A DNA stretch of 24,718 nt, taken from positions 1 to 24,718 of the forward strand of contig DGEI01000021.1 in the NCBI GenBank assembly GCA_002385885.1. Direction: 5' to 3'. Under the pieces are notes generated by a model. It was not told the DNA's origin and ran no database searches. It saw only the letters and a program-made list of their open reading frames with translations. The number at the start of each line of letters is the position of its first letter. The first letter of the stretch is position 1. Position numbers and translations under genes: made by a program. This document shows, in pieces, positions 15,754-22,766 of this stretch. The DNA comes from Firmicutes bacterium UBA3930. GTDB taxonomy: Bacteria > Bacillota > Clostridia > Caldicoprobacterales > Caldicoprobacteraceae.

Positions 15754-16083
15754 CTATTCCCTATATGCCTTAATATGCTGGTTTAACTCCGTCAAATCTC
15801 CGTAATTAGTTTCCACATCATGTTCCTCCAGGATACCCAAACGAATCTTGTTTGCTATTTTCTGTTCAATGGCTCCATAATTGAGACCCAGCCTTCTGCC
15901 CAGAAGATAAGACCCCACAATAATACTGGCCAGGCAGTCAGCTATTCTATCCTGTGAAACCCTGGCGCTGCTTGTCAGCATACGAAAAATTTCAGCAACC
16001 GATGTCAGTATTTCACTTTTTAGCCATTCTATCAATTTTAAATTCCTGGCAATATCCGGCTCCCTAACGCTTTCCATCCGCAA
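15754..16083 (-). CDS. MazG-like family protein
   Basis: A small, mostly helical protein of about 107-119 residues. Its sequence (ARNLKLIEWLKSEILTSVAE, and DRIADCLASIIVGSYLLGRRLG) matches the MazG-like family (PF12643) commonly found just before yybS in Clostridia. It resembles the MazG nucleotide pyrophosphohydrolase helical fold, but the classic EExxE metal-binding motif is not evident, so catalytic activity is doubtful. The start is uncertain: TTG at 16083 has GAGG ten bases upstream and is my choice; ATG at 16077 and TTG at 16113 are in frame. It is the first gene of the operon reaching dnaB. Confidence 0.82.
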   Translation of the reverse strand: MRMESVREPDIARNLKLIEWLKSEILTSVAEIFRMLTSSARVSQDRIADCLASIIVGSYLLGRRLGLNYGAIEQKIANKIRLGILEEHDVETNYGDLTELNQHIKAYRE

Positions 16084-16144
16084 ACTACTGACACCTCTTT
16101 CACAAATGCTCAATTTCCATTAACATGCTGCTTATATATATTAT

Positions 16145-16173
16145 ATTCTATATCTGTAAATATGGTCCATCAA
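16145..16173 (-). promoter_or_regulatory. Candidate promoter of the mazG-like-yybS-gdpP-rplI-dnaB operon
   Basis: On the minus strand TTGATG (16173-16168) and TAGAAT (16150-16145) are 17 bases apart, within an AT-rich stretch that offers a shifted TATAAT as well. It lies between pheA and the mazG-like gene. The rest of the gap shows only a weak AACC/GGTT hairpin just after the pheA stop, without a T run. Confidence 0.5.
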
Positions 16174-16260
16174 AATATCTCAAATATATCCGTCCTGTCC
16201 GGTTTAACAGCCTGTTGAAGCCATTCCTCTTCCTAATGCATAACCCTCCTGAAGGTTGTA

Positions 16261-17094
16261 TCATCGATGCATAAACCTTGGGTAAGATCCCAGGACAGAA
16301 AAGTACTTGCTTTGTTCTGCAAGCCTGTTCAATGCCCTTTCGACTATACCATCCCGGATATGTCCTTCAAGATCAACCACAAACAGATACTCACCCAGGT
16401 TGGTTCTCATAGGACGGGATTCTATTTTGGTAAGGTTTATCCTGCTGTCAGCAAAAATTTTGAGAGCATGATACAGGCTGCCGGGTTTATCATCTACACT
16501 GAAAACTATGGATGTCTTATCGCAACCGGTAGGCTCTCTCTGTTCTTTGGATAATACCACAAATCTCGTGCTGTTTTGATAATTTCCCTGGATATTCTCC
16601 CTGATTATATTAAGCCCGTACACACCGGCAGCATGCTTACTGGCGATAGCGCCCCACTCTTTCAGGCCGGCAGCTACATCTCTTGCTGCTGCAGCCGTGC
16701 TGGTTGCAGGCAATGTCTTAATACCGCCGCCCAGTGTGGAACGCAAAAACATACGGCACTGAGCCAGTGCCTGGGGATGAGACAGTATCACCTTCAGATC
16801 GCTGATGTCCACTCCATGCCGGGCTAAAAGGCAGTGGGCAACCGGTAATATCAACTCCCCGCATATTCTTACATCCGCTTCGTGAATTATCATATCAACG
16901 GTTATATTTACCGTGCCTTCCAGGGAATTCTCCATGGGTACAACAGCCTGTTCAATTTCCCCTCTGTCAACGCCATGGATAAGCTCCGGGATGTCGGGAT
17001 AATCAACAAGCTCCCAACACTCTTCACCGGCATGTTTTACAGCCGCTTCATGGGTAAACGTCCCCAGGGGCCCAAGATAACCTATTCGCTTCAT
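16261..17094 (-). CDS. pheA: Prephenate dehydratase
   Basis: A 277-residue monofunctional prephenate dehydratase that converts prephenate to phenylpyruvate in phenylalanine synthesis. The PDT domain begins RIGYLGPLGTFTHEAA (3-18) and contains the catalytic TRF motif (T176-R177-F178) within NYQNSTRFVVL. A C-terminal ACT domain (about 193-270) carries PGSL (204-207) and ESRP (225-228), the feedback-binding motifs for phenylalanine, so allosteric inhibition is expected. No chorismate mutase domain is present. It has its own promoter and lies between rpsR and the mazG-like gene, a place where no amino-acid gene is usual. The start follows AAAGGGG. Confidence 0.96.
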   Translation of the reverse strand: MKRIGYLGPLGTFTHEAAVKHAGEECWELVDYPDIPELIHGVDRGEIEQAVVPMENSLEGTVNITVDMIIHEADVRICGELILPVAHCLLARHGVDISDLKVILSHPQALAQCRMFLRSTLGGGIKTLPATSTAAAARDVAAGLKEWGAIASKHAAGVYGLNIIRENIQGNYQNSTRFVVLSKEQREPTGCDKTSIVFSVDDKPGSLYHALKIFADSRINLTKIESRPMRTNLGEYLFVVDLEGHIRDGIVERALNRLAEQSKYFSVLGSYPRFMHR

Positions 17095-17123
17095 ATTTTT
17101 CCCCTTTAGCCAGTTGTTCCCTT

Positions 17124-17147
17124 TTAACCAATTGTTAGGTTAGTTAA
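17124..17147 (-). promoter_or_regulatory. Possible operator overlapping the pheA transcription start
   Basis: On the minus strand TTAACTAACC is followed by TAACAATT and GGTTAA, giving TAACC...GGTTA and TTAAC...GTTAA partial inverted repeats. They begin directly at the -10 box and cover the predicted start. Control by an aromatic amino-acid repressor is possible but not shown. Confidence 0.3.
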
Positions 17148-17176
17148 ATTGTATATGCTGCATGATTCTTTGTCAA
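17148..17176 (-). promoter_or_regulatory. Promoter of pheA
   Basis: On the minus strand TTGACA (17176-17171), a perfect -35, and TACAAT (17153-17148) are separated by 17 bases. This is one of the best consensus promoters in the window, and it places the pheA start site about 45-50 bases upstream of its ATG. Confidence 0.75.
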
Positions 17177-17506
17177 CTTATAATAGGAGGCAAGCCCATG
17201 ATATATTTGCTCATTATTGTTTTGGAGAATGCTCATTGGTAACACTATTTTCGTGTTCTAGTATGTGAAGAATATATTCTTCACATAATCACCCTCATTA
17301 GTGCAGTGAAAATTGTATGATTCATAATGACTTTTGTAGAAACTATTCCAATCACTGGAGTTTAAGGCTAAGAACCGGTAACATCCACTCCGGACTACAC
17401 CAAAACTCACTAACGCGTTAGACTGGTTCCGGCTTCGCTGACAGGTTCAAGCCTTTTGGTAAGGTGATTCCATAGTGTTGTGCAAAACTGTTATGTATAA
17501 GGGCAT
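17177..17506. other. Gene-free stretch with palindrome and GC-richer tract
   Basis: No convincing coding sequence is seen between the pheA promoter and the rpsR terminator. From left to right it holds a short AACAC/GTGTT hairpin (about 17241-17257), a perfect 26-base palindrome (17262-17287), an AT-rich spacer, and a GC-richer tract (about 17350-17465) with a 12-base palindrome CTAACGCGTTAG (17411-17422) and a GGCTT/AAGCC stem. The tract looks unlike its surroundings and could be a decayed mobile-element end or a structured RNA. Confidence 0.45.
17262..17287. repeat. Perfect 26-base palindrome
   Basis: The half TATGTGAAGAATA is followed by its exact reverse complement TATTCTTCACATA. The whole site reads identically on both strands. 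It can form an 11-bp stem with a TATA loop, or act as a symmetric protein-binding site. It is not followed by a T run on either strand. Confidence 0.85.
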
Positions 17507-17548
17507 AAAAAAAGATCGTACTCAATAACCAGTGTTCCAAGTACGATC
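17507..17548 (-). terminator. Intrinsic terminator of the rpsF-ssb-rpsR operon
   Basis: On the minus strand the arm GATCGTACT (17548-17540) pairs perfectly with AGTACGATC (17522-17514) across a 17-base loop. It is followed at once by TTTTTTT (17513-17507). It starts 12 bases after the rpsR stop. Confidence 0.92.
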
Positions 17549-17559
17549 CTGTTTACAGT

Positions 17560-17802
17560 TTATTCAGCCGTATAGGGCAGCAATGCAACGTTTCGTGCCC
17601 TCTTGATGGCTACCGTCAATTGCCTTTGATGCTTTGCGCAATTGCCGGAAATTCGTCTGGGCAGTATTTTGCCGCGTTCCGTAATGTACTTCCTCAACCT
17701 GGAAACATCTTTATAATCAATACTTTCGGCTTTATCCAAACAGAAACTGCATACACGTCTTCTGCTTCGTCTGCCTCTGGTTCTCCTTACATTATCAGCC
17801 AT
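17560..17802 (-). CDS. rpsR: 30S ribosomal protein S18
   Basis: An 80-residue S18 with the conserved core YKDVSRLRKYITERGKILPRR and the C-terminal HQRQLTVAIKRARNVALLPY. The N-terminus has CSFC (C18, C21) plus C54 and H57 in the GNCAKHQ segment, so this is the zinc-ribbon (C+) form. It pairs with S6 on the platform of the 30S subunit, matching rpsF in the same operon. GAGGAGG before the ATG is a strong ribosome site. The 99-base gap to ssb holds no recognisable gene. Confidence 0.98.
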   Translation of the reverse strand: MADNVRRTRGRRSRRRVCSFCLDKAESIDYKDVSRLRKYITERGKILPRRISGNCAKHQRQLTVAIKRARNVALLPYTAE

Positions 17803-17901
17803 ATCACTTTACCTCCTCGCTTATAGAATAAAAGCTTATCTTAGCAAAATCACACCGTATCTGTTTGGCGGTCAAATAACTTATATAGTAAAACTTGCCG
17901 C

Positions 17902-18336
17902 CTAGAACGGAAGCTCGTCTTCTTCACCTTCAATAGGCTCAAAAGGAGCATTGAAATCGGTTTCCTGCCCGATTTGCGGGTATTCGGGCATGGATGCCGG
18001 GGTTCTGGCTCCGCCTGAACTGTCACGATCCAGGAACACCACTTCGTCGCCAACCACTTCCGTTATATAACGCCTTTGACCATCCCTCTCATAACTGCGG
18101 GTTTGAATACGACCGTGAACGGCCACCAATCTGCCCTTGCTAAGGTACCTGGCGCATGTTTCAGCAAGCCCGCGCCATACAACAATGGGGATAAAATCGG
18201 CCTCGCGTTCCCCCTGCTGATTGGTAAAGTTCCTGTTTACAGCCAGTGTAAAAGTTGTTACCGCAGCTCCGGTTGGAATATGGCGTATTTCCGGATCCCT
18301 GGTTAACCGACCTATCAACACAACTTTGTTTAACAA
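17902..18336 (-). CDS. ssb: Single-stranded DNA-binding protein
   Basis: A 144-residue OB-fold SSB that coats single-stranded DNA during replication and repair. The N-terminal OB domain (about 1-105) begins MLNKVVLIGRLTRDPEIR and includes VVWRGLAETCARYLSKG. A short flexible linker follows, and the acidic tip EDELPF recruits partner proteins. I place the start at TTG 18336: AGGTG lies six bases upstream and the family almost always begins MLNKVVLIGR. An in-frame GTG at 18345 overlaps that ribosome site. It lies between rpsF and rpsR as in most Firmicutes. Confidence 0.97.
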   Translation of the reverse strand: MLNKVVLIGRLTRDPEIRHIPTGAAVTTFTLAVNRNFTNQQGEREADFIPIVVWRGLAETCARYLSKGRLVAVHGRIQTRSYERDGQRRYITEVVGDEVVFLDRDSSGGARTPASMPEYPQIGQETDFNAPFEPIEGEEDELPF

Positions 18337-18355
18337 TGAAATCACCTGCTTTCTG

Positions 18356-18643
18356 CTATTCGTCTTCCCTGATAATCAGATAACGAATAACGCCATCGGT
18401 AATCTTGAATACACGTTCCAGTTCCTGGGGAGTATCGGCATCTGAACTGAAGTTCATCAGTACATAGTAGCCCTCTCTAAAATCGTCGATAGGATAAGCC
18501 AATCTCCTCTTTCCCCATTCATCCACCTTCTCAACCTGTCCTCCCTGCTCTGTAATAAGAGCTGAGAACCTTTCTACAAGCGCCTTGACAGCTTCTTCCT
18601 CAAGTGTAGGCTGAATGATATAGAGAGTCTCGTATTTTCTCAT
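18356..18643 (-). CDS. rpsF: 30S ribosomal protein S6
   Basis: A 95-residue S6 with the usual opening RKYETLYIIQPTLEEE and the core WGKRRLAYPIDDFREGYYVLMNF. It is the first gene of rpsF-ssb-rpsR. AAGGAGG at good spacing supports the ATG. The S6-S18 complex commonly represses this operon by binding its leader, and a candidate hairpin is present upstream. Confidence 0.98.
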   Translation of the reverse strand: MRKYETLYIIQPTLEEEAVKALVERFSALITEQGGQVEKVDEWGKRRLAYPIDDFREGYYVLMNFSSDADTPQELERVFKITDGVIRYLIIREDE

Positions 18644-18670
18644 ACGCTTTTCACCTCCTTCTGGACTATG

Positions 18671-18691
18671 GCCCTGCTTATCCGGCAGAGC
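18671..18691 (-). promoter_or_regulatory. Candidate S6:S18 autoregulatory hairpin in the rpsF leader
   Basis: On the minus strand GCTCTGC pairs with GCAGGGC (seven pairs, one G-U) around the loop CGGATAA, placing a CCG trinucleotide at the stem-loop junction. The leader motif bound by S6:S18 is known for a conserved CCG. It begins about 15 bases after the predicted start and lies 28 bases upstream of the rpsF ATG. The match to the family consensus is by eye. Confidence 0.45.
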
Positions 18692-18711
18692 AAGGACGTT
18701 GTCGAATATGT

Positions 18712-18740
18712 ATTATATCATTGTACACTGCTGAATGCAA
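18712..18740 (-). promoter_or_regulatory. Promoter of the rpsF-ssb-rpsR operon
   Basis: On the minus strand TTGCAT (18740-18735) and a perfect TATAAT (18717-18712) are 17 bases apart, and the -10 is extended (TGATATAAT). A strong promoter is expected for ribosomal protein genes. The short gap to the upstream transporter gene has a T6 run but no clear terminator stem. Confidence 0.8.
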
Positions 18741-18780
18741 CCAAAAAATTGCATTGGCAGCATGACCCGGCGATATATCT

Positions 18781-19374
18781 TTATATTGCATATAATATAA
18801 TTCCCAATACGCCGGATAATACGATAAGAAGTATGGGATGCACTTTATACTTTATACCGGCTATCATAGCCACAATAAAGATAAAAATGGATTTAAAGTC
18901 TACCGTCCCGCCAATATTGCTTAAAAGCCCGGATATTGATAACGCACTGCCATCATTTGATATTGTGAAAAAGCTTGCAGTTGCAATCGAAAAAGCGGAA
19001 GCCGCTATCAAACCTATCACAGCAGGCCGCAGCCCGTACAGCGCTGACTGAACCATGGGTTCGTTCCTGAAACGGGTGGAATACTTGGCTACAAGAACAA
19101 CAATGATAAAAGAAGGCAGTACAACACCCAGGGTAGCAACAGCCGCACCTATAATTCCCCCGGTTTTTACTCCCACAAAGGTTGCTGAATTTATGGCAAA
19201 CGGACCGGGGGTCATCTCCGAAACAGCAATCATATCAACGGTCTCTTTAAAAGTCATCCATCCGTGATCCACTATTTCCTGTTGAATCAGAGGAATCATG
19301 GCATAGCCTCCGCCAATAGTGAACATACCTATCTTAAAGAAAGTGAAAAACAGTTCAATAAGCAGTTTCACCAC
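18781..19374 (-). CDS. chrA: Chromate transporter family protein, second half-size subunit
   Basis: A 197-residue membrane protein of the ChrA (CHR) family, short-chain type. The opening FFKIGMFTIGGGYAMIPLIQ (12-31) and MTPGPFAINSATFVG (54-68) are the signature motifs; several hydrophobic helices follow up to the C-terminus. Full-length ChrA fuses two such halves. Here the halves are separate genes three bases apart. The start is GTG just after the TGA of the first half, with GAAGGG upstream, so translation is coupled. CHR proteins are known for chromate efflux, but the natural substrate of short pairs is often uncertain. Confidence 0.92.
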   Translation of the reverse strand: MVKLLIELFFTFFKIGMFTIGGGYAMIPLIQQEIVDHGWMTFKETVDMIAVSEMTPGPFAINSATFVGVKTGGIIGAAVATLGVVLPSFIIVVLVAKYSTRFRNEPMVQSALYGLRPAVIGLIAASAFSIATASFFTISNDGSALSISGLLSNIGGTVDFKSIFIFIVAMIAGIKYKVHPILLIVLSGVLGIILYAI

Positions 19375-19377
19375 AGA

Positions 19378-19944
19378 TCACCATCCCTTCTTCTTTCTGA
19401 CATGGCTAATTATCAATCCCAGGATGGCTGATGCCAAAAGAAGATATACAGCGCTGATCTTGGTTACCGTCATCACTATAAATACACAACCTGCGATTAT
19501 CCATCCGTAAACATCCTTTATGCTGGCTTTCCGCAGATTAAGCAAAGCACTGACAATAAGAGCCGTCACCCCTGCGCTGATGCCCTCAAAAGCGTTGGCA
19601 ACAACGGGTATGCTCTTAAAAGTTGTAAAAAACGTTGCTATGACAGCGATAACAACGAAAGAAGGAAGGACCACGCCTAATGCGGAAGCCACAGAGCCAA
19701 GAATGCCGGCTACACGATAACCGACAAATATGGCAGAATTTACAGCAATGACCCCGGGAACCGACTGTACAATCGCAAATATATCCACGATATCCTCTTC
19801 TTCAATCCAGTGGTGGTTGTCCACAATTTCTCTTTTAATAAAAGGGATCATTGCCAGGCCCCCTCCAAAGGTAAAAGCGCCTATCCGGAAAAATACCAGG
19901 AACAGCTTTCTTATCTTCGCCTTTCTGTCTGTTGCCTTGTTCAT
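19378..19944 (-). CDS. chrA: Chromate transporter family protein, first half-size subunit
   Basis: A membrane protein of about 188 residues, homologous to its downstream neighbour. The signature is FFRIGAFTFGGGLAMIPFIKREI near the N-terminus, then QSVPGVIAVNSAIFVGY, and then hydrophobic helices. The C-terminus is basic (SHVRKKKGW). I choose the ATG at 19944 because AAGGGAG lies ten bases upstream; an ATG at 19953 and a TTG at 19965 touch or precede that site. The two halves probably form a heterodimer of opposite orientation, as inferred for paired short CHR proteins. The pair is divergent from the glycerol-1-phosphate dehydrogenase gene; no chromate regulator (ChrB) is visible. Confidence 0.9.
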   Translation of the reverse strand: MNKATDRKAKIRKLFLVFFRIGAFTFGGGLAMIPFIKREIVDNHHWIEEEDIVDIFAIVQSVPGVIAVNSAIFVGYRVAGILGSVASALGVVLPSFVVIAVIATFFTTFKSIPVVANAFEGISAGVTALIVSALLNLRKASIKDVYGWIIAGCVFIVMTVTKISAVYLLLASAILGLIISHVRKKKGW

Positions 19945-20027
19945 CTCTTTCATGCTCCCTTGCAATGTTATTGTTACTCAGCACAGCATTTGTCCTATCA
20001 TGCTTCTTCTTCGCAGATTACTGTTCT

Positions 20028-20033
20028 ATTATA
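20028..20033 (-). promoter_or_regulatory. Candidate -10 of the chromate-transporter pair
   Basis: TATAAT on the minus strand, about 85 bases before the first half-size gene. No good -35 is found at 17 bases (ATGAAT is the nearest), so this is a weak assignment. Confidence 0.35.
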
Positions 20034-20124
20034 CACTAATAAAACTAATTATTCATCTACCCTGTGCTCTGTATTTTTGGCAGTTTTCGCTCGACTATTA
20101 TCTATATCAGCCGCCAATATGTGC

Positions 20125-20130
20125 TATAAT
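20125..20130 (+). promoter_or_regulatory. Extended -10 promoter of the glycerol-1-phosphate dehydrogenase gene
   Basis: TGCTATAAT gives a perfect -10 with the extended TG element on the plus strand. The -35 region is poor, as is common for extended -10 promoters. The start site would be near 20137, about 60 bases before the chosen ATG. Confidence 0.55.
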
Positions 20131-20196
20131 AAGAATACTATCATAATTAATCAGGAGCATAATTATCAAAATTAAATCATGGAAAGGAAGACCTTT

Positions 20197-21555
20197 ATGT
20201 CCATCACATCACTTTACAGCAGTAAACTCGGAACTACGTTTGACTGTCAATGCGGGAAGAAACATTCAATACCGCTGAAAGCTGTCATTATCCAGGAAAA
20301 CGCAGCCGGGCAGATTCCCGATCTCCTTGCCCGGGAAGGTCTGGGAACAAGGGGTTTGATTGTATGCGATCAAGATACCTGGTCCCTGGCCGGAAAAGAT
20401 ATCTGGGAAATACTGAACTCAAAGGGTTACAGCATTAAAATATGCAAGTTCAACGGAACTCCCCTGATAAAACCCGACGAAAAGGCTGTCACCCGTATTC
20501 TTGTAGAATATGATCCTGCGGTGGACTTCCTCCTTGCTGTAGGTTCGGGCACAATAAACGATCTGGTCCGCTTCATCAGTCATAAAACCGGCAAACCCTA
20601 TATTATATTTGCCACAGCTCCGTCCATGGACGGTTACGCTTCCACCGTATCTCCCTTGTTGATCAATGGCTTTAAACGCACCTACACAGCAACCCATCCT
20701 ACTGCCATTATAGCAGATACCGGTATACTGTGCTCAGCCCCGGAAGAAATGATTATGGCTGGAGTCGGCGATATTCTCGGCAAACTAACATCCCTGGCCG
20801 ACTGGCGGCTGGGTGTTGCCGTAACAGGCGAAAGCTTATGTGAAACCGCCATGACAATGGTTAACAGCTCTGTGCAGCAGGTAATATCCTATATGACAGA
20901 TATAAGGAACAAAAAACCTGAGGGTATAAAAGCCCTTATGGATGCATTGATAATATCCGGGATCGCCATGATGTTAATGGGAAATTCCAGGCCCGCATCG
21001 GGCAGCGAACATCACATAGCTCATTTTCTTGAGATGAAGTACTTAATGGACGGCCGGGAACCGCTTTTTCATGGAACCAAGGTAGGCATGGCCGCTCTTT
21101 ATACTGTAGCTCTGTACAACGAAATGGCAGGTTTTAATCCTGATAACATAGATATCGAACAGCTGATCAGGGAAAAACCTGAATACGATGAATGGTGCCA
21201 GAAGATCAGGCAGATTTTCGGCCCTATTGCCGATGAGGTGATTGAAGAGAAGGGCAGGAAGGACTGGGAGCCTGGAGTTTATCAGCAGCGGCTGCATACA
21301 ATAAAACAAAAATGGAACAGTGAAATAAGGCCTGTACTGATGTCGGTCCTTCTATTGAATACTGTCAAAAGCTATCTCAATGAAGCAGGTGCAGATTTTT
21401 CTCCTGCCGCCCTTAATGTAGACCAGGAGCTAATTCATCAGGCATTACTTTATTCCAAAGAAATCCGCACACGCTACACCATTCTCAGCCTGGCTTCGGA
21501 TTTGGGGATTTTGCCGGAATATGCAAAAAAATTAACCTGTAATCCTGATAAATAA
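20197..21555 (+). CDS. sn-Glycerol-1-phosphate dehydrogenase (AraM/EgsA family)
   Basis: A 452-residue NAD(P)-dependent dehydrogenase of the iron-containing/3-dehydroquinate-synthase-like fold, matching bacterial AraM. It reduces dihydroxyacetone phosphate to sn-glycerol 1-phosphate, the stereoisomer used in archaeal lipids and in bacterial heptaprenylglyceryl phosphate. Visible motifs are the nucleotide-binding GSGTIND (116-122), TAPSMDGYAS (140-149), the metal aspartate in GVGDILGK (D192), and metal-ligand histidines in SGSEHHIAH and LFHGT (H292). The length is near the family norm. ATG 20197 is preferred because AAGGA lies eight bases upstream; the in-frame ATG at 20179 has no ribosome site. 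It is a single-gene unit, so the downstream enzyme is not indicated by neighbours. Confidence 0.88.
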   Translation: MSITSLYSSKLGTTFDCQCGKKHSIPLKAVIIQENAAGQIPDLLAREGLGTRGLIVCDQDTWSLAGKDIWEILNSKGYSIKICKFNGTPLIKPDEKAVTRILVEYDPAVDFLLAVGSGTINDLVRFISHKTGKPYIIFATAPSMDGYASTVSPLLINGFKRTYTATHPTAIIADTGILCSAPEEMIMAGVGDILGKLTSLADWRLGVAVTGESLCETAMTMVNSSVQQVISYMTDIRNKKPEGIKALMDALIISGIAMMLMGNSRPASGSEHHIAHFLEMKYLMDGREPLFHGTKVGMAALYTVALYNEMAGFNPDNIDIEQLIREKPEYDEWCQKIRQIFGPIADEVIEEKGRKDWEPGVYQQRLHTIKQKWNSEIRPVLMSVLLLNTVKSYLNEAGADFSPAALNVDQELIHQALLYSKEIRTRYTILSLASDLGILPEYAKKLTCNPDK

Positions 21556-21575
21556 AGTGGCTGGAACTTCAGGCG

Positions 21576-21599
21576 ATTTCATACTCATGGGTATGAAAT
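21576..21599. repeat. Hairpin shortly after the G1P dehydrogenase gene
   Basis: ATTTCATAC and GTATGAAAT form a perfect 9-bp stem with a six-base loop, 20 bases after the stop codon. No T run follows, so it is more likely a 3' stabilising or processing structure ahead of the true terminator at 21694-21730. Confidence 0.5.
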
Positions 21600-21693
21600 T
21601 CAGATGCCAATAGCCTTATTATATAGCTGCTGTATGACAAAGATGACGCCCTCCCTAAAGGAGATGCCGCCATCTTACTATATAAATATAAGA

Positions 21694-21731
21694 GGCTGCC
21701 TGTTGGGTAAAACCCTTCAGGCAGCCCTTTT
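21694..21731. terminator. Intrinsic terminator between convergent genes
   Basis: GGCTGCCTG (21694-21702) pairs perfectly with CAGGCAGCC (21718-21726); the loop contains a second GGGT/ACCC pairing. The plus strand continues CTTTTAT. On the minus strand the stem is followed by TCTTATATT, so it may also serve the converging aldo/keto reductase gene. Confidence 0.8.
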
Positions 21732-21788
21732 ATGCATGTACCGGTCTTTATAACATGGAGATATGTAACTCCACATATCAAAGATCCT

Positions 21789-22730
21789 TTATCCGTATAT
21801 CCTCTTATAAGCTGATTCAATGGCATCCAGCTGCTCCTGAGACAACTCCCACTCGCCGGCAGCCGCATTCTGCTCAGCCTGTTCCGGTGTCTTAGCCCCC
21901 ACCAGCGCCGTAGATACGCCATCCTGCTGGGTTAGCCAGTTGATAGCAACATGGGCAACCGGTTTATCCACCTCAGCGGCAATTTGCCGGAGTACCTCCA
22001 CCAGTTCCATAGCTTTGCTCCAAAGAGGCTCCCTGAAGAACGGATAGAAGTTTTCGCGGTTATCTCCTTCTTCAAATTTGGGCCTTTCTTTAAATTTGCC
22101 CGTTAAGATGCCGCCTCCCAGGGAACCGTATGCAAGTATGCCAATCCCATTTTCACGGCAGAAAGGCAGCAGATCCTTTTCTATTCCCCTTTGCAGCAGG
22201 GAATACTGTGGCTGAAGGCTAACAACACCGCCTATGGATACAGCCTTTTCCATCAGCTCTTTGTCAAAATTGGAAACACCGAAATATCTGATCTTACCGG
22301 CATCCCTCAGTTTTGCCATTTCGTTTAAGGAATCTTCCAGAGGAGTGTCGTAGTCAGGCCAATGGATTTGATACAGGTCTATTACATCGATTCCTAAACG
22401 AGTTAATGAAGCGTCTACCTCTTTTCTTATTGATTCAGGGCTTGAATCCCGGACCATACGGCCCCCACCTTTGAAAATGCCGCATTTGGTAGCAATTATA
22501 ACCTTGTCTCTTCGTCCCTTGACAGCTTTTCCCACAATGCGTTCAGCATGGCCTATACCATACGCAGGCGCGGTATCAATAAGATTGATCCCACAGTCTA
22601 TGGCCCTTTGTATGGTCGCGATGGATCTGTCATCGTCAACTTTGCCCCAAAAATCTCCTCCAATAGCCCAGGTGCCAAGACCTACTACCGATACTTCAAG
22701 AGAACTTTTCCCCAATCGCTTGTACCTCAT
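21789..22730 (-). CDS. Aldo/keto reductase
   Basis: A 313-residue (alpha/beta)8-barrel NADPH-type oxidoreductase. The catalytic tetrad is complete: D52 and Y57 in DTAPAYG, K82 in ATKCG, and H123 in YQIHWPD. The C-terminal cofactor segment STALVGAKTPEQAEQN is present. The opening MRYKRLGKSSLEVSVVGLGTW and the size place it with the AKR families that resemble general stress or sugar-aldehyde reductases; the substrate cannot be read from sequence. AAAGGAG before the ATG supports the start. It is a single-gene unit with its own promoter flanked by repeats, convergent with the G1P dehydrogenase and divergent from the acid-sugar kinase. Confidence 0.94.
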   Translation of the reverse strand: MRYKRLGKSSLEVSVVGLGTWAIGGDFWGKVDDDRSIATIQRAIDCGINLIDTAPAYGIGHAERIVGKAVKGRRDKVIIATKCGIFKGGGRMVRDSSPESIRKEVDASLTRLGIDVIDLYQIHWPDYDTPLEDSLNEMAKLRDAGKIRYFGVSNFDKELMEKAVSIGGVVSLQPQYSLLQRGIEKDLLPFCRENGIGILAYGSLGGGILTGKFKERPKFEEGDNRENFYPFFREPLWSKAMELVEVLRQIAAEVDKPVAHVAINWLTQQDGVSTALVGAKTPEQAEQNAAAGEWELSQEQLDAIESAYKRIYG

Positions 22731-22766
22731 AAAAACTCACTCCTTTTGTTACTGGTTCTTATTTCT

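Noticed and set aside
16200..16260. Terminator after pheA from the AACC/GGTT repeat
   Set aside because: The stem is only four or five pairs and is not followed by a T run.
17200..17244. Short 14-codon frame (MIYLLIIVLENAHW) after a good AGGAGG on the plus strand
   Set aside because: The only -10-like element (17179-17184) would start transcription downstream of that ribosome site, it lies on the reverse of the pheA promoter, and 14 residues give no basis for a protein call. A hydrophobic mini-peptide cannot be ruled out.
17340..17470. TnpB or other transposase C-terminal fragment read on the minus strand
   Set aside because: Short frames with proline- and serine-rich ends exist, but no transposase motif can be recognised, so only an unexplained GC-richer tract is reported.
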